From contig NC_015557.1 of assembly GCF_000213785.1 (NCBI RefSeq), positions 1,158,664 to 1,222,663 on the forward strand: 64,000 nucleotides of DNA, written 5' to 3'. Positions within the stretch are counted from its first letter, which is position 1; each line of letters starts with the position of its first letter. This document shows, one piece after another, positions 29,591-38,311 of this stretch. The notes under the pieces are model-generated. The model saw only the letters and a list, made by a program, of their open reading frames with translations, was not told the DNA's origin and made no database searches. The position numbers were made by a program, and so were the translations under genes. This DNA is from Hydrogenobaculum sp. 3684 (GTDB lineage Bacteria > Aquificota > Aquificia > Aquificales > Aquificaceae).

Positions 29591-29596
29591 ATTATA
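29591..29596 (-). promoter_or_regulatory. -10 box of the GT4 gene (leaderless candidate)
   Basis: TATAAT on the minus strand, 7 nt from the ATG at 29583, no ribosome-binding site. Confidence 0.5.
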
Positions 29597-29627
29597 AAAG
29601 TTTTAGATATATTAATAGGAGGTTTTT

Positions 29628-30530
29628 ATGAAGATAGCGTTTTCTGGGCTTGGGAGAATGGGTATTGGCCTTTCAAGAAGGATAAAAGAAAAAGGACATG
29701 AGGTTTTTGGGTTTGATAGAAACCAGCACTGCACAAAAGAGGCATCTTCTTACGGGGTAAAGTGTTTTGGCACTTACAAAGAGATGTTTGAGGCTTTTGG
29801 AGATGATAGAAGAGTTTTATGGATAATGGTCCCTCAAAGTGCCGTGGATGATGTTATAAACGAAGCTTTGCCTTATTTAAAAGAGGGGGATCTTATAATA
29901 GATGGTGGGAACTCCTACTATAAGGATTCTATAAGAAGGTATAACACTCTAAAAGAAAAATCTATAAAGTTTTTAGATATAGGGACATCTGGGGGTGTTT
30001 GGGGTTATGAAAGGGGTTTTTCTTTGATGGTGGGAGGAGATAAAGAGGATTTTGATTTTATAAGCCCAATACTTAAAGATTTGGCAAATGAGGGTGTTGG
30101 TTTTGGTTATATGGGTGGGCCTGGTATGGGACACTTTGTTAAGATGGTACATAATGCCGTTGAATATGGGATGATGGAAAGTATAGCAGAAGGGCTTGAT
30201 CTTATAAAAACATCAAAACCAGAAGTAGATCTAAAAGAGGCTGTAAGGGTGTGGACAAAAGGAAGCGTTGTGGCTTCTTGGCTTATGGATTTAACTTACA
30301 AAGCTTTATGTGATTTTGGGCTTTTAGAAGAGATAAAGCCTTACGTAGAAGATACCGGTGAAGGAAGATGGAGTGTGATAGAAGCAGTTGATGAGGGTGT
30401 GGCTATGCCATCTATATCTAACGCTCTTTTTATGAGATTTAGATCAAGAGAACAAGAGAGCTTTAGAGATAGGGTCTTAGCAGCCTTAAGATACGAGTTT
30501 GGGCAACATAAGTTTAAGAAAGATGAATAA
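29628..30530 (+). CDS. gnd: 6-phosphogluconate dehydrogenase, short (NAD-type) form
   Basis: Oxidative decarboxylation of 6-phosphogluconate to ribulose 5-phosphate. 300 aa, the short GndA/YqeC-type class, which usually prefers NAD, versus ~470 aa for the classical enzyme. Motifs: FSGLGRMGIGLSRR (Rossmann loop), DGGNSYYKDSIRRY, DIGTSGGVWGYERG and the catalytic Lys/Asn segment GHFVKMVHNAVEYGMM. AGGAGG precedes the ATG. It heads gnd-zwf-pgl; the zwf start overlaps its end by 8 bp. Confidence 0.95.
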   Translation: MKIAFSGLGRMGIGLSRRIKEKGHEVFGFDRNQHCTKEASSYGVKCFGTYKEMFEAFGDDRRVLWIMVPQSAVDDVINEALPYLKEGDLIIDGGNSYYKDSIRRYNTLKEKSIKFLDIGTSGGVWGYERGFSLMVGGDKEDFDFISPILKDLANEGVGFGYMGGPGMGHFVKMVHNAVEYGMMESIAEGLDLIKTSKPEVDLKEAVRVWTKGSVVASWLMDLTYKALCDFGLLEEIKPYVEDTGEGRWSVIEAVDEGVAMPSISNALFMRFRSREQESFRDRVLAALRYEFGQHKFKKDE

Positions 30531-31866
30531 CTTTGTTTTTGTTTTATTTGGTGGAAACGGCGATTTAGCTTGGAAAAAAATACATCCAAGCCTTGCAAAA
30601 CTCCTTAAAGAAGGTAAAATTTCACCAAAAAAGGTTATATCTTGCTCAAGAGAATCCAGTAGAGATGAATTTATACCAAAGATAAAGTCTTTGTTTGGTG
30701 AGGAGTACGCATCTGTTTGTGATTATATAAATGTAGATGTTACAAATCCAAAAGACTTTAATTTTATTAAAAGCATAGAAAAAGATGAGATTATATTTTA
30801 TCTTTCTATACCGCCAAACTTGTTCGAGTCTGCTATAAAAAATATAGGCCATGTGCTTCTTGATATGACAAACAAAAGAAAAATTGTAATAGAAAAACCC
30901 TTTGGATACGATTTGGAATCTGCTAAACGTTTAAACAACCTTCTTCATACATTTTTCCTAGAAAAAGAAATATATAGGATAGATCACTTTTTAGGTAAAG
31001 AAGCTGTACAAAATATATTTAGTTTTAGGTTTGCAAATTACATATTTGAAGGTATTTGGAACAAAAACTTTATAGACCATGTTCAGATATCGGCTTTGGA
31101 AGATATTGGTATAGAAGGAAGAAGTGCTTATTACGACAAGTTTGGGGCTTTTAAAGATATGATACAAAACCATCTTACCCAGATGGCAACCTTTATAGCT
31201 ATGGAGCCCCCTTGTTGTATAGATGCAGAAGAGATAAGAAATGAGAAGGTAAAAGTTTTAAAATCCATAAGAACTCCAGGTATTGAGGATGTGGTGCTTG
31301 GAAGATATGAAGGTTATACGATGGAGCCAGGTGTAAAACCAGGCTCAAAAACAGAGACTTTTGCTGTTGTAAAACTTCATATAGACAATTTAAGATGGCA
31401 TGGGGTACCATTTTATCTTAGGACTGGCAAAAAGTTAAAAACAAAAGCCACTCAAATCGTAGTAGTGCTTAAAAAAATGCCTACATCTTTTGCTAAACTC
31501 ATAGGCTGTGAGCCAAAAGAAAATAAGATAGTTATAAAAATCTCACCTTTTACAAATATAGAGCTTCGCCTTGAAATAAGGGCTCCAAACTCTGATTTTC
31601 TATCTTGTCCTTTGGAAGTGTCTATGGGTATGGAAAATAACACCTCTTCAGAGGCTTATGAGACTCTTCTTCTTGATATAATAAACTCAAATCAAACACT
31701 ATTTTTAAGAGAAGATGAAGTAGAGCTTGCATGGGCACTTTATCAACCTCTTTTAGATATATGGAAAGAAAAAAAGGATGTAGAGCTTTACGAAGTGGGC
31801 TCTTACGGGCCAAAATCTGCTGATATACTTATAAACAAAGATAACAGACAATGGTATATATTTTAG
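30523..31866 (+). CDS. zwf: Glucose-6-phosphate 1-dehydrogenase
   Basis: Oxidises glucose 6-phosphate to 6-phosphogluconolactone. 447 aa from the ATG at 30523, chosen because the Rossmann strand FVFVLFGGNGDLAWKK begins right after it; an upstream in-frame start would place it further inside gnd. Other motifs: IVIEKPFGYDLESA, the catalytic RIDHFLGKEAVQN, and DHVQISALEDIGIEGR. Slightly short relative to E. coli Zwf (~490 aa) but complete. Overlaps both gnd and pgl, so the three form one translationally coupled operon. Confidence 0.95.
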   Translation: MNNFVFVLFGGNGDLAWKKIHPSLAKLLKEGKISPKKVISCSRESSRDEFIPKIKSLFGEEYASVCDYINVDVTNPKDFNFIKSIEKDEIIFYLSIPPNLFESAIKNIGHVLLDMTNKRKIVIEKPFGYDLESAKRLNNLLHTFFLEKEIYRIDHFLGKEAVQNIFSFRFANYIFEGIWNKNFIDHVQISALEDIGIEGRSAYYDKFGAFKDMIQNHLTQMATFIAMEPPCCIDAEEIRNEKVKVLKSIRTPGIEDVVLGRYEGYTMEPGVKPGSKTETFAVVKLHIDNLRWHGVPFYLRTGKKLKTKATQIVVVLKKMPTSFAKLIGCEPKENKIVIKISPFTNIELRLEIRAPNSDFLSCPLEVSMGMENNTSSEAYETLLLDIINSNQTLFLREDEVELAWALYQPLLDIWKEKKDVELYEVGSYGPKSADILINKDNRQWYIF

Positions 31867-32498
31867 ATTTTATAAAAGTTTACGATTTTGATTCAATAGA
31901 GTCTTCGTCTTATTTTTTACTTAGATTTTTCCTAAAAGCCAAAAAACTAAAACTAAACATAGCCTTAGCTGGTGGTAGCACGCCTTTATATTTGTATGAG
32001 CTTATGTCAAAATACGATTTTCCCAATTTTAAATTTTTTCTTACAGATGAGCGCTACGTTCCAAACGATCACAAAGATAGCAACTATCACAATATATCAA
32101 AATTTTTAAATGTAGAACCCGTTTATAAATCTGGTGATATTGAAAAAGATTGTGAGGAGTTTTCAGATATTATCAATAAAAAACCAATAAACATAGCTTT
32201 GCTTGGTATAGGAGAAGATGGTCATAGCGCTTCTATTTTTCCAGATAAACGTATACTAAAATCCTGTGAAAACACGCTAATAAGTGTTGGTCCAAACAAT
32301 ATACTTCGTATATCGCTAAACTATAAAGCTTTATCAAACTCAAAGCTTATATTTTTTATATCAAAATCAAAAAAATCTGTGGTTTCAAGGCTTTTAAAAG
32401 AAAAAAATACAATAGCAAATGAGTTTATATCAAACAACAATTGTAAAAAACCAATTCTTGTATCAGATGGTATGAAGGATCTATTCAATTCTTTTTAA
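31851..32498 (+). CDS. pgl: 6-phosphogluconolactonase
   Basis: Hydrolyses 6-phosphogluconolactone between Zwf and Gnd. 215 aa of the NagB/DevB fold: LNIALAGGSTPLYLYE (phosphate loop), FFLTDERYVPNDHKDSN (catalytic acid region) and LLGIGEDGHSASIFP. It starts 16 bp inside zwf. The 3' end overlaps the convergent TPR gene by 18 bp. With it the whole oxidative pentose phosphate branch lies in 2.9 kb. Confidence 0.93.
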   Translation: MVYILDFIKVYDFDSIESSSYFLLRFFLKAKKLKLNIALAGGSTPLYLYELMSKYDFPNFKFFLTDERYVPNDHKDSNYHNISKFLNVEPVYKSGDIEKDCEEFSDIINKKPINIALLGIGEDGHSASIFPDKRILKSCENTLISVGPNNILRISLNYKALSNSKLIFFISKSKKSVVSRLLKEKNTIANEFISNNNCKKPILVSDGMKDLFNSF

Positions 32499-33875
32499 AC
32501 TAAGCAACTCTTGTGGATTTTTTATCTTAAAAGCAAATGGAAACTCTTTTTTAAATAAAGCTTTTTTATCTTCTGGTACTTTTGCAAACACTATAATAGC
32601 TTTGTTGTTTTTCACCATATAAGTATCAAACCCAAGTTTTTTAGCTTTTATATAAATATCAGAAGCATATTCTTTTATGTAGTAAACTCCAAGTTGGTAG
32701 TAGTAGAAAGAAGGAGCCTCTTCTACATGGACCATTTTTAAACTAAGCAACTCTTGTGGATTTTTTATCTTAAAAGCAAATGGAAACTCTTTTTTAAATA
32801 AAGCTTTTTTATCTTCTGGTACTTTCGCAAACACTATAATAGCTTTGTTGTTTTTCACCATATAAGTATCAAACCCAAGTTTTTTAGCTTTTATATAAAT
32901 ATCAGAAGCATATTCTTTTATGTAGTAAACTCCAAGTTGATAGTAGTAGAAGTTTTTGGTCTCTTTCTCTTTATTGTTATTATTAACTACTTTATTTTGG
33001 TTTTTTGGCTTATTTTCTTTGGTTGACTCTGCGTAGGATATAGGTGGATTCTCAGTATTTTTATTTACATACTCTAATGTTATAAGTTCTTTTGATAGTT
33101 CTATAGCTTTGTCTTTGTAATGCTGGTTTATATCTTCATTAAACAATATTTTCCTTATCAATTTCGATGCTTCTTTAAATTTGTTAGCTTCCATATAGCA
33201 CTTTGCTTTTAGAAGCAACATATCTGGCATACTTGAAGCACCTATATTATTTTTCTCACTATCTATAAGATAGATTACTTTTTCTTCTATGTCTGGTTTG
33301 CTACACATGTTGTTGTCTACGTAGGCTCTTGCTAAATCAAACTTTGCTACGTTAAAATCTCTATCGTAGATTATTGCTAAATTTAGATTTTTAATGTAAT
33401 CTTTTGTATCGCCTTTTAATTTGTATATGTTTGCTAGTTGATAGTAAGCTTGGGGCCTTAAGCTACAATAATCGTTTTTTATACATTTGTTAAGAGTGTC
33501 TATTGCGTCCTTGGTTTTATGTTCTGCTTGTAATATTATAGCTTTGTCTAAAATAGCTTGATAGTAGTCTGGTTTTATATGTAGTGCTTTGTCTATATTT
33601 TCTAAAGCTTTTTTGTAATCACCTACGTTGGCGTAAGCAAGGGCTAGTTTGTCGTAAGCTTTGTAATAATATGGGTATTTTAATATAGCTTTTTTAAAAT
33701 TTGCTATGGCAGCAGCATAGTTTCCAGCAGTTAAACCAGCCATTCCTATATTGTAATAATACTCTGAATTTTTACTTGATAGCTCTTCTATATTGTGGGT
33801 GTTCTGGGCACAAGAATATATGCTAAAAATAGAAAACACTACAAAAGCAATATAAAAAATATAGTTAAGTTTCAT
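32481..33875 (-). CDS. TPR lipoprotein with two near-identical C-terminal SPOR-like domains
   Basis: 464 aa. The N-terminal signal ends at a lipobox-like FSIYSC, so it is probably a lipoprotein. TPR repeats cover ~38-250 (YYNIGMAGLTAGNYAAAIANF, YKAYDKLALAYANVGDYKKAL and others). A low-complexity Asn/Lys linker (~275-305) leads to two SPOR-like domains (~309-381 and ~390-461), nearly identical in DNA. SPOR domains bind denuded septal glycan, so a cell-wall scaffold is plausible. A -10 box lies 7 nt before the ATG. Confidence 0.75.
   Translation of the reverse strand: MKLNYIFYIAFVVFSIFSIYSCAQNTHNIEELSSKNSEYYYNIGMAGLTAGNYAAAIANFKKAILKYPYYYKAYDKLALAYANVGDYKKALENIDKALHIKPDYYQAILDKAIILQAEHKTKDAIDTLNKCIKNDYCSLRPQAYYQLANIYKLKGDTKDYIKNLNLAIIYDRDFNVAKFDLARAYVDNNMCSKPDIEEKVIYLIDSEKNNIGASSMPDMLLLKAKCYMEANKFKEASKLIRKILFNEDINQHYKDKAIELSKELITLEYVNKNTENPPISYAESTKENKPKNQNKVVNNNNKEKETKNFYYYQLGVYYIKEYASDIYIKAKKLGFDTYMVKNNKAIIVFAKVPEDKKALFKKEFPFAFKIKNPQELLSLKMVHVEEAPSFYYYQLGVYYIKEYASDIYIKAKKLGFDTYMVKNNKAIIVFAKVPEDKKALFKKEFPFAFKIKNPQELLSLKRIE
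32492..32951. repeat. 217-bp direct repeat, 243-bp period (duplicated SPOR domain)
   Basis: Copies at 32492-32708 and 32735-32951 differ at only two positions I can find (32580 T/C and a G/A near the end). The offset of 243 bp is 81 codons, so the frame is kept. Confidence 0.95.
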
Positions 33876-33882
33876 TAGTTAT

Positions 33883-33888
33883 ATTATA
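33883..33888 (-). promoter_or_regulatory. -10 box of the TPR lipoprotein gene (leaderless candidate)
   Basis: Minus-strand TATAAT ending 7 nt before the ATG at 33875; no ribosome-binding site. Confidence 0.5.
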
Positions 33889-33910
33889 ACATTTTTAATA
33901 TTTTACAATT

Positions 33911-35104
33911 TCATCTTGACATGAGAGATGTTTCCATTATCTTTCTTAGGGCTTGCATGGATGATCTTATCAGTATTATATAATCGTTTATAAGCTTTTG
34001 GGCTTTTTCTATGTCTCCGGTTGCAAATTCTTTTATCTGTACCGACATATCACCCATTGCTAAACCTTCTAGTGTATTCTTTATATCGTTTACAATGAAG
34101 TTTAGCTTTTCTAAGGATTTGTTCATATTATCTACAATTTCTTTTAAATCCCCTTCTAAGTTTGTATTGTCTATCCTTACACTTAGATTTCCTTTCGCCA
34201 CTTCTGATAGTGTATCGTTTATGTTATGAAATATATTATCAAACTTTGATATAGAGTCGTTTATGATTCTTGCCATATTTTTTAAATCTCCATCTAAGTT
34301 AGATTCGTTTATTCTTTCTTTAAAGTTTCCTTTGGAGATACTTTTCATAACTTTTTCTATCTCGTTCATAGATATATCCACTTCATTTAACATCTTTGCC
34401 AATGAGTCAAGTATTTCTCCAAACTCACCTTTTAACTCTGGTTTCATGGTTTTAAAATAATCAAACCTCATGGAGTTTGTAATATTTTGAATTATGTTTA
34501 TAAGCTTGTTTATGCTTGATTGTATATCCTTTTCCACAAAGAATGTAGCTATTGCCACTAAAAGAGCGGCTAAAGATGATACCATAAGCTTTATACCGCT
34601 AGAGGTAATATAATTTATGGTTTCTTTTTCTTTTTGTTTAAAAGCTAGTTCAGACTCATTTAAAACCTTATTAAATCCTTTCCTAAAAGGTTGCCACACT
34701 GTGATTTGGAGGTTTATACTATTTTGCATATATTGTTGTTGATTTTGGGCGTTTACATTGTTTACTGCATCTAAAGTATGATTTATGAATTTATCTAAAA
34801 GACTCCTTAGGTTTTGATCTTTTATAAGATTTTCATGAGATTTTACATATTTTAAAGCTGGAAAATACATCTTGTTTCTTGCAAAGTTGTTTGAGGGATC
34901 TATAAGTATTGTGGAGTATGCATTTTTTAATGTAAGTATTTCTTCAAATAGTTTGTGTAGGTTTTCATTTTGATGGTAAGCCTTATCTAAAGATATTATC
35001 TTTTCTTCTATACTTTTACCTGTAAAGTAAAGAGAGATTTGGGCCACAGAAGCCCCTATAAATATAAACAATATTATACTCCATAATTTAGCTTTTATAC
35101 TCAT
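33911..35104 (-). CDS. Chemoreceptor-like membrane protein with HAMP repeats but no signalling domain
   Basis: 397 aa: a first membrane helix (~8-28), a periplasmic helical-bundle sensor (~30-165), a second helix (~172-190), then HAMP-like units in series with motifs KGNFKERINES-LDGDLKNMARIINDSI, KGNLSVRIDNTNLEGDLKEIVDNMNKSL and MGDMSVQIKEFATGDIEKAQKLINDYI. The protein stops where a chemoreceptor would continue into its methylation helices and kinase-control tip. Either a truncated receptor or a HAMP-only signal transducer. There is no good ribosome-binding site; it lies downstream of the PilZ-HDOD gene. Confidence 0.75.
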   Translation of the reverse strand: MSIKAKLWSIILFIFIGASVAQISLYFTGKSIEEKIISLDKAYHQNENLHKLFEEILTLKNAYSTILIDPSNNFARNKMYFPALKYVKSHENLIKDQNLRSLLDKFINHTLDAVNNVNAQNQQQYMQNSINLQITVWQPFRKGFNKVLNESELAFKQKEKETINYITSSGIKLMVSSLAALLVAIATFFVEKDIQSSINKLINIIQNITNSMRFDYFKTMKPELKGEFGEILDSLAKMLNEVDISMNEIEKVMKSISKGNFKERINESNLDGDLKNMARIINDSISKFDNIFHNINDTLSEVAKGNLSVRIDNTNLEGDLKEIVDNMNKSLEKLNFIVNDIKNTLEGLAMGDMSVQIKEFATGDIEKAQKLINDYIILIRSSMQALRKIMETSLMSR

Positions 35105-35184
35105 AAAACCTACTTTTTAAGTTTACTATAAACTTCTAAACATGAGCTTTATAATTATTTATATACTTATAAGATATGATAATA

Positions 35185-37170
35185 TTAATATATATTAAAG
35201 TTGTTGTTAATTACTTTTCTTACAATTGATTTTAAATCGTATCGTAGATCTTCTGAAGCTATCTCTTGATTTATACCAAAGTCTTTTTTTAACAAGTTTT
35301 TTGCGCTTTTAATAAGATCAGCGTAAAGCTCATCGTCTTCCATGTAAGAGGGAAATTCTATTGTAAATTCTACAATGATATTAAAAAGCCCGTTGTTTGT
35401 AGTTTCTAAATCTATATCGTTTCTTAGAGTCATTATTATATACCCTTCAAAACTATCTAGTATTGCTTTTAGCTTGCCTATATCTTCTATGTTGCCTATA
35501 TCTTTTAACACTAAGATATCTAAAAAGCTTATATCTTCGTAAGAGGGTATTTCAAACGTATTTAAATCTATTACTCCAAATACACCTTTTTGGGTTTCTT
35601 TTATAAAGTTTATGAGGTTTTCTATTTTTAACATTGTATAAGCCTTATCTTCGTATCTTACGCAAACCCTTTTTAATTTTGTAAGCGTTTGTGTGAATAT
35701 ATTGTAAAAATTTTGAAGGGTATTTGGTATTTCTATTTTTGTTTGTTCTTTTGCATTTTCACCTTCTATATTTGGGATGTAGTTTATTTTCTGTATAGAA
35801 GTGCTTAGAGTGATATTATCGCATTTCGAATCTAAGGAATTGGCATAGCCTTTCGATAGCTCAGAGAAATGCCTATGGCACACTTCTTTTGAAACTCCCA
35901 AGTCTCTTATTGTCAGGTTTGCGTCGTTTATGATATTTTTTAAAAAGCTTGAAAACTTTATGCTATCTATACCAAACCTATTTAATCTATTTAACATGAT
36001 AAATCCAGCCTTTTCATCGTTTTGCATTATAAACTTTGTACCTAGGATAGAAAGATGTATTGTAAAAGATAGGTTTATGGCTTGCTTTGATAGTTGTAAT
36101 TTATTAGTGGTGCTGTATTTGTAGTATGGGGCATAAGTATTGTAACCAATGATAATGCTTTTAATGAAATCATCAAAACCGTAAAATACCTTTTCGAAAT
36201 ATTCTTTGTTTAATTTTATCATATCTTTTCCAAACGTATCTTTTTCAAATATTCTTGATATATAAGAGTATAATTTTGATGGTGTTTTTACTAAATTTAG
36301 TATTTGGGTTTTAATATCGTTGTATTTGTTTTTGTTTAGGAAATCTATAACGATAAGAAGTCCATCTATCATAGATAGCACAAGAAGGTCATAAAATCTA
36401 CTTCTTTGGGTGCAAGCGATTTGGCATATGTTGTCAAAGATGGCTGTTTGAAGTATAAGTATTTTCTCTATTTCTGTTAGTTCTTTTAGCTCATCTTTAT
36501 ACTCTGTAATAGCTTCTTTTGATATAGCTTTTAATGTAAAATCCCTTATCCTTGAGAGTCCAAGTCTTATAATGGCGGATTTTATATCTTTTATATCTAT
36601 GCCTTTGTTTGAATAAGCGTTGTTTGCAATCTTTAATATATCTTCTTCTAATTTTGGCATGTTTCTAATAAGAGCATATATTTTATCTACATTGGTGTTT
36701 TCATCGGTAAGCTCCATTATAATAGGCATTACTCTTTTTATAAAATCATGAGCTTCAAAAGCTTCTAATGTATCTATTTCTATCTTAAATTTTGGCTCTT
36801 TTCTTATGTGCTCTGGTTTTTTGTGTAGTTTTATGGCTTTTTGTAATGTATCTTTTGATATGGGCTTTTCAAATACGATTCCTACAAGTATGCCACGATT
36901 TACAAGTATACCACGGTTTACAAGTATACCACGATCTCCAGGTGTGCCACGATCTTTAGAATTTTTGATTTGATTCATATTATCTGAGACTACCTTGGCT
37001 TTAACCTCTTCTCCTAGTATGTTTATGGAAAAGTTATCATTTTCTAATAGAGTTTTTAGAATATCTTGGCTTGATAGTTCTATTAGAGCACCTTGGTAGG
37101 ATATATTTTTTATAATGCCATATTGAGTTTCTATATGTGTATAAAATCTTAGATGTTTTCTATTGTTCAA
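35185..37170 (-). CDS. PilZ-HDOD domain protein
   Basis: 661 aa. The N-terminus (~1-118) looks like PilZ: RKHLRF then KNISYQGALIEL (the DxSxxG-like motif, here N-I-S-Y-Q-G), suggesting c-di-GMP binding. It is interrupted at ~72-96 by an 18-bp minisatellite. Residues ~125-330 form an HDOD domain (MPKLEEDILKIANNAYSNKGIDIKDIKSAIIRLGLSRIRD), a signalling fold without hydrolase residues. The C-terminal part is unassigned and holds an antisense copy of the palindromic element at ~429-455. TTG is the only start near the N-terminus, with no ribosome-binding site. Confidence 0.75.
   Translation of the reverse strand: MNNRKHLRFYTHIETQYGIIKNISYQGALIELSSQDILKTLLENDNFSINILGEEVKAKVVSDNMNQIKNSKDRGTPGDRGILVNRGILVNRGILVGIVFEKPISKDTLQKAIKLHKKPEHIRKEPKFKIEIDTLEAFEAHDFIKRVMPIIMELTDENTNVDKIYALIRNMPKLEEDILKIANNAYSNKGIDIKDIKSAIIRLGLSRIRDFTLKAISKEAITEYKDELKELTEIEKILILQTAIFDNICQIACTQRSRFYDLLVLSMIDGLLIVIDFLNKNKYNDIKTQILNLVKTPSKLYSYISRIFEKDTFGKDMIKLNKEYFEKVFYGFDDFIKSIIIGYNTYAPYYKYSTTNKLQLSKQAINLSFTIHLSILGTKFIMQNDEKAGFIMLNRLNRFGIDSIKFSSFLKNIINDANLTIRDLGVSKEVCHRHFSELSKGYANSLDSKCDNITLSTSIQKINYIPNIEGENAKEQTKIEIPNTLQNFYNIFTQTLTKLKRVCVRYEDKAYTMLKIENLINFIKETQKGVFGVIDLNTFEIPSYEDISFLDILVLKDIGNIEDIGKLKAILDSFEGYIIMTLRNDIDLETTNNGLFNIIVEFTIEFPSYMEDDELYADLIKSAKNLLKKDFGINQEIASEDLRYDLKSIVRKVINNNFNIY
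35806..35885 (+). repeat. Palindromic element copy F, inside the PilZ-HDOD gene (antisense)
   Basis: Begins TAGAGTGAT and contains GCATTTC, TCTAAGGAA, GATAGCTCAGAGAAATGC and GCACACT at the same spacing as the tandem copies at 60.6 kb. The gene reads it on the opposite strand as an open frame (residues ~429-455, HRHFSELSKGYANSLDSK). Confidence 0.85.
36884..36955. repeat. 18-bp minisatellite, four units
   Basis: Units ACAAGTAT(G/A)CCACG(A/G)TT/CT at 36884, 36902, 36920 and a divergent 36938. They encode six-residue repeats of the DRGILV/NRGILV type inside the PilZ domain. Confidence 0.93.
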
Positions 37171-37180
37171 TTTTGTTTAA

Positions 37181-37196
37181 GGGGCCCATAAGCCCC
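37181..37196 (-). terminator. Hairpin after the DsrE-family gene
   Basis: GGGGC-CCATAA-GCCCC stem just past the stop at 37205, followed on the minus strand by TTAAACAAAATT. The U-run is weak. It also lies directly before the PilZ-HDOD start. Confidence 0.55.
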
Positions 37197-37204
37197 CTAG
37201 TTTT

Positions 37205-37579
37205 TTACCAGGTTACTACTTTGCCAGCCATTCCGAGACTTGGTAGTGCCGCCGTTGGTGTTAGAAGCGGAAAATCGTAAGCTAAATCTTCTTCTTTCAT
37301 ACCGTTTAGGTCAAGGGATTGCTTGCAAGCGATCATTTGCACACCATTTTGACGGGCTAAGTTGATAAAGTAAGATATTGGCTGTCCACCTTGCATTGGG
37401 TATGTGTTTTCAGCTACACCTTTTTTAAGAAGCTGTGTGGATGGTCCTGTGAAATACATAACTACGTTCATGTCTTCGGCAGCTGCAGTGGATGCCAAGA
37501 AAAACGCAGATGGCAACCTTGCTGGGTTTTCTGGACCGGTTAACAGAATGATAACCAAATCTGGGGCTTTTTGTTCCAT
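37205..37579 (-). CDS. DsrE/DsrF-like family protein
   Basis: 124 aa with the DsrE-like alpha/beta fold: LVIILLTGPENPARLPSAFFLASTAAAEDMNVVMYFTG at the N-terminus and a conserved cysteine in GVQMIACKQSLDLNG, the position of the sulfur-carrying Cys in this superfamily. Strong AAGGAGGACG upstream. It stands alone with its own hairpin terminator, so it is regulated separately from the DsrEFH relay 0.1-2.5 kb upstream. A peroxiredoxin-like or sulfurtransferase role is possible; partner unknown. Confidence 0.85.
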   Translation of the reverse strand: MEQKAPDLVIILLTGPENPARLPSAFFLASTAAAEDMNVVMYFTGPSTQLLKKGVAENTYPMQGGQPISYFINLARQNGVQMIACKQSLDLNGMKEEDLAYDFPLLTPTAALPSLGMAGKVVTW

Positions 37580-37672
37580 AAAACGTCCTCCTTTTAAGTG
37601 TATTATAATAATATAATAAATTAATTTTACATGCTGTCAATAAGATTTTCTTATAATAAAGCTTTTTGGCTT

Positions 37673-38311
37673 TTATCTTTGCAAAAGTTTATCAAAAAAC
37701 GGAATATCCTCAGGATAGGTGAGTTTTATGTTCCAATAAGAGGATTCTACTATACCTACGCTGTATCCATAATATTCCAATAAGTAAGCATCGTCAGTGG
37801 CTTTTATACCATCTTCTAAGGCTTTTTCATGGCAAAGTTTTATAACATCTGTTTTAAAACATTGGGGGGTTTGGGCCAACCACATGTTATCCCTTTGAAT
37901 AGTTCTTAAAACACCGTTTTCTAATTTTTTTATAGTATCTCTTGCTTTTGCCGCTGCTATTTTCCCGTCGTAGTTTTCAAGCTCCATCACCTTTTTAAAC
38001 ACCTCTCGGCTGGCAAAGGGCCTTGCGCTATCGTGTATTACCACTATATCCTCTTTTACCACTTCCAATGCAAACCTTACAGAATCTTGTCTTTCCGCGC
38101 CCCCATATACAAACTTTGCTCCAAACTTATGAGCATCGTATAAAATAGAATGTTCCACATCTTGGGGCACTGTCATGATTATCTCGTTGAAAAGATCTGC
38201 CACTTTTCTTAGAGTAAAATTGTATAGTGGCATATCTTTAAACTTTATAAACTGTTTTTTTATACCGGCTCTTTTGCCAATTCCAGCCGCTAAAAGTATC
38301 AAAGAGGGCAT
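37673..38311 (-). CDS. ispD: 2-C-methyl-D-erythritol 4-phosphate cytidylyltransferase
   Basis: Third step of the non-mevalonate isoprenoid pathway (MEP plus CTP to CDP-ME). 212 aa, Rossmann-like nucleotidyltransferase: LILLAAGIGKRAGIKKQFIKF (the CTP-binding Gly-rich loop with the Arg and Lys), VYGGAERQDSVRFAL, VVIHDSARPF and the TPQCFKTDVI segment. Full length. It is the last gene of the tusA-dsrEFH-queD operon, immediately after an unknown gene. Confidence 0.95.
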   Translation of the reverse strand: MPSLILLAAGIGKRAGIKKQFIKFKDMPLYNFTLRKVADLFNEIIMTVPQDVEHSILYDAHKFGAKFVYGGAERQDSVRFALEVVKEDIVVIHDSARPFASREVFKKVMELENYDGKIAAAKARDTIKKLENGVLRTIQRDNMWLAQTPQCFKTDVIKLCHEKALEDGIKATDDAYLLEYYGYSVGIVESSYWNIKLTYPEDIPFFDKLLQR

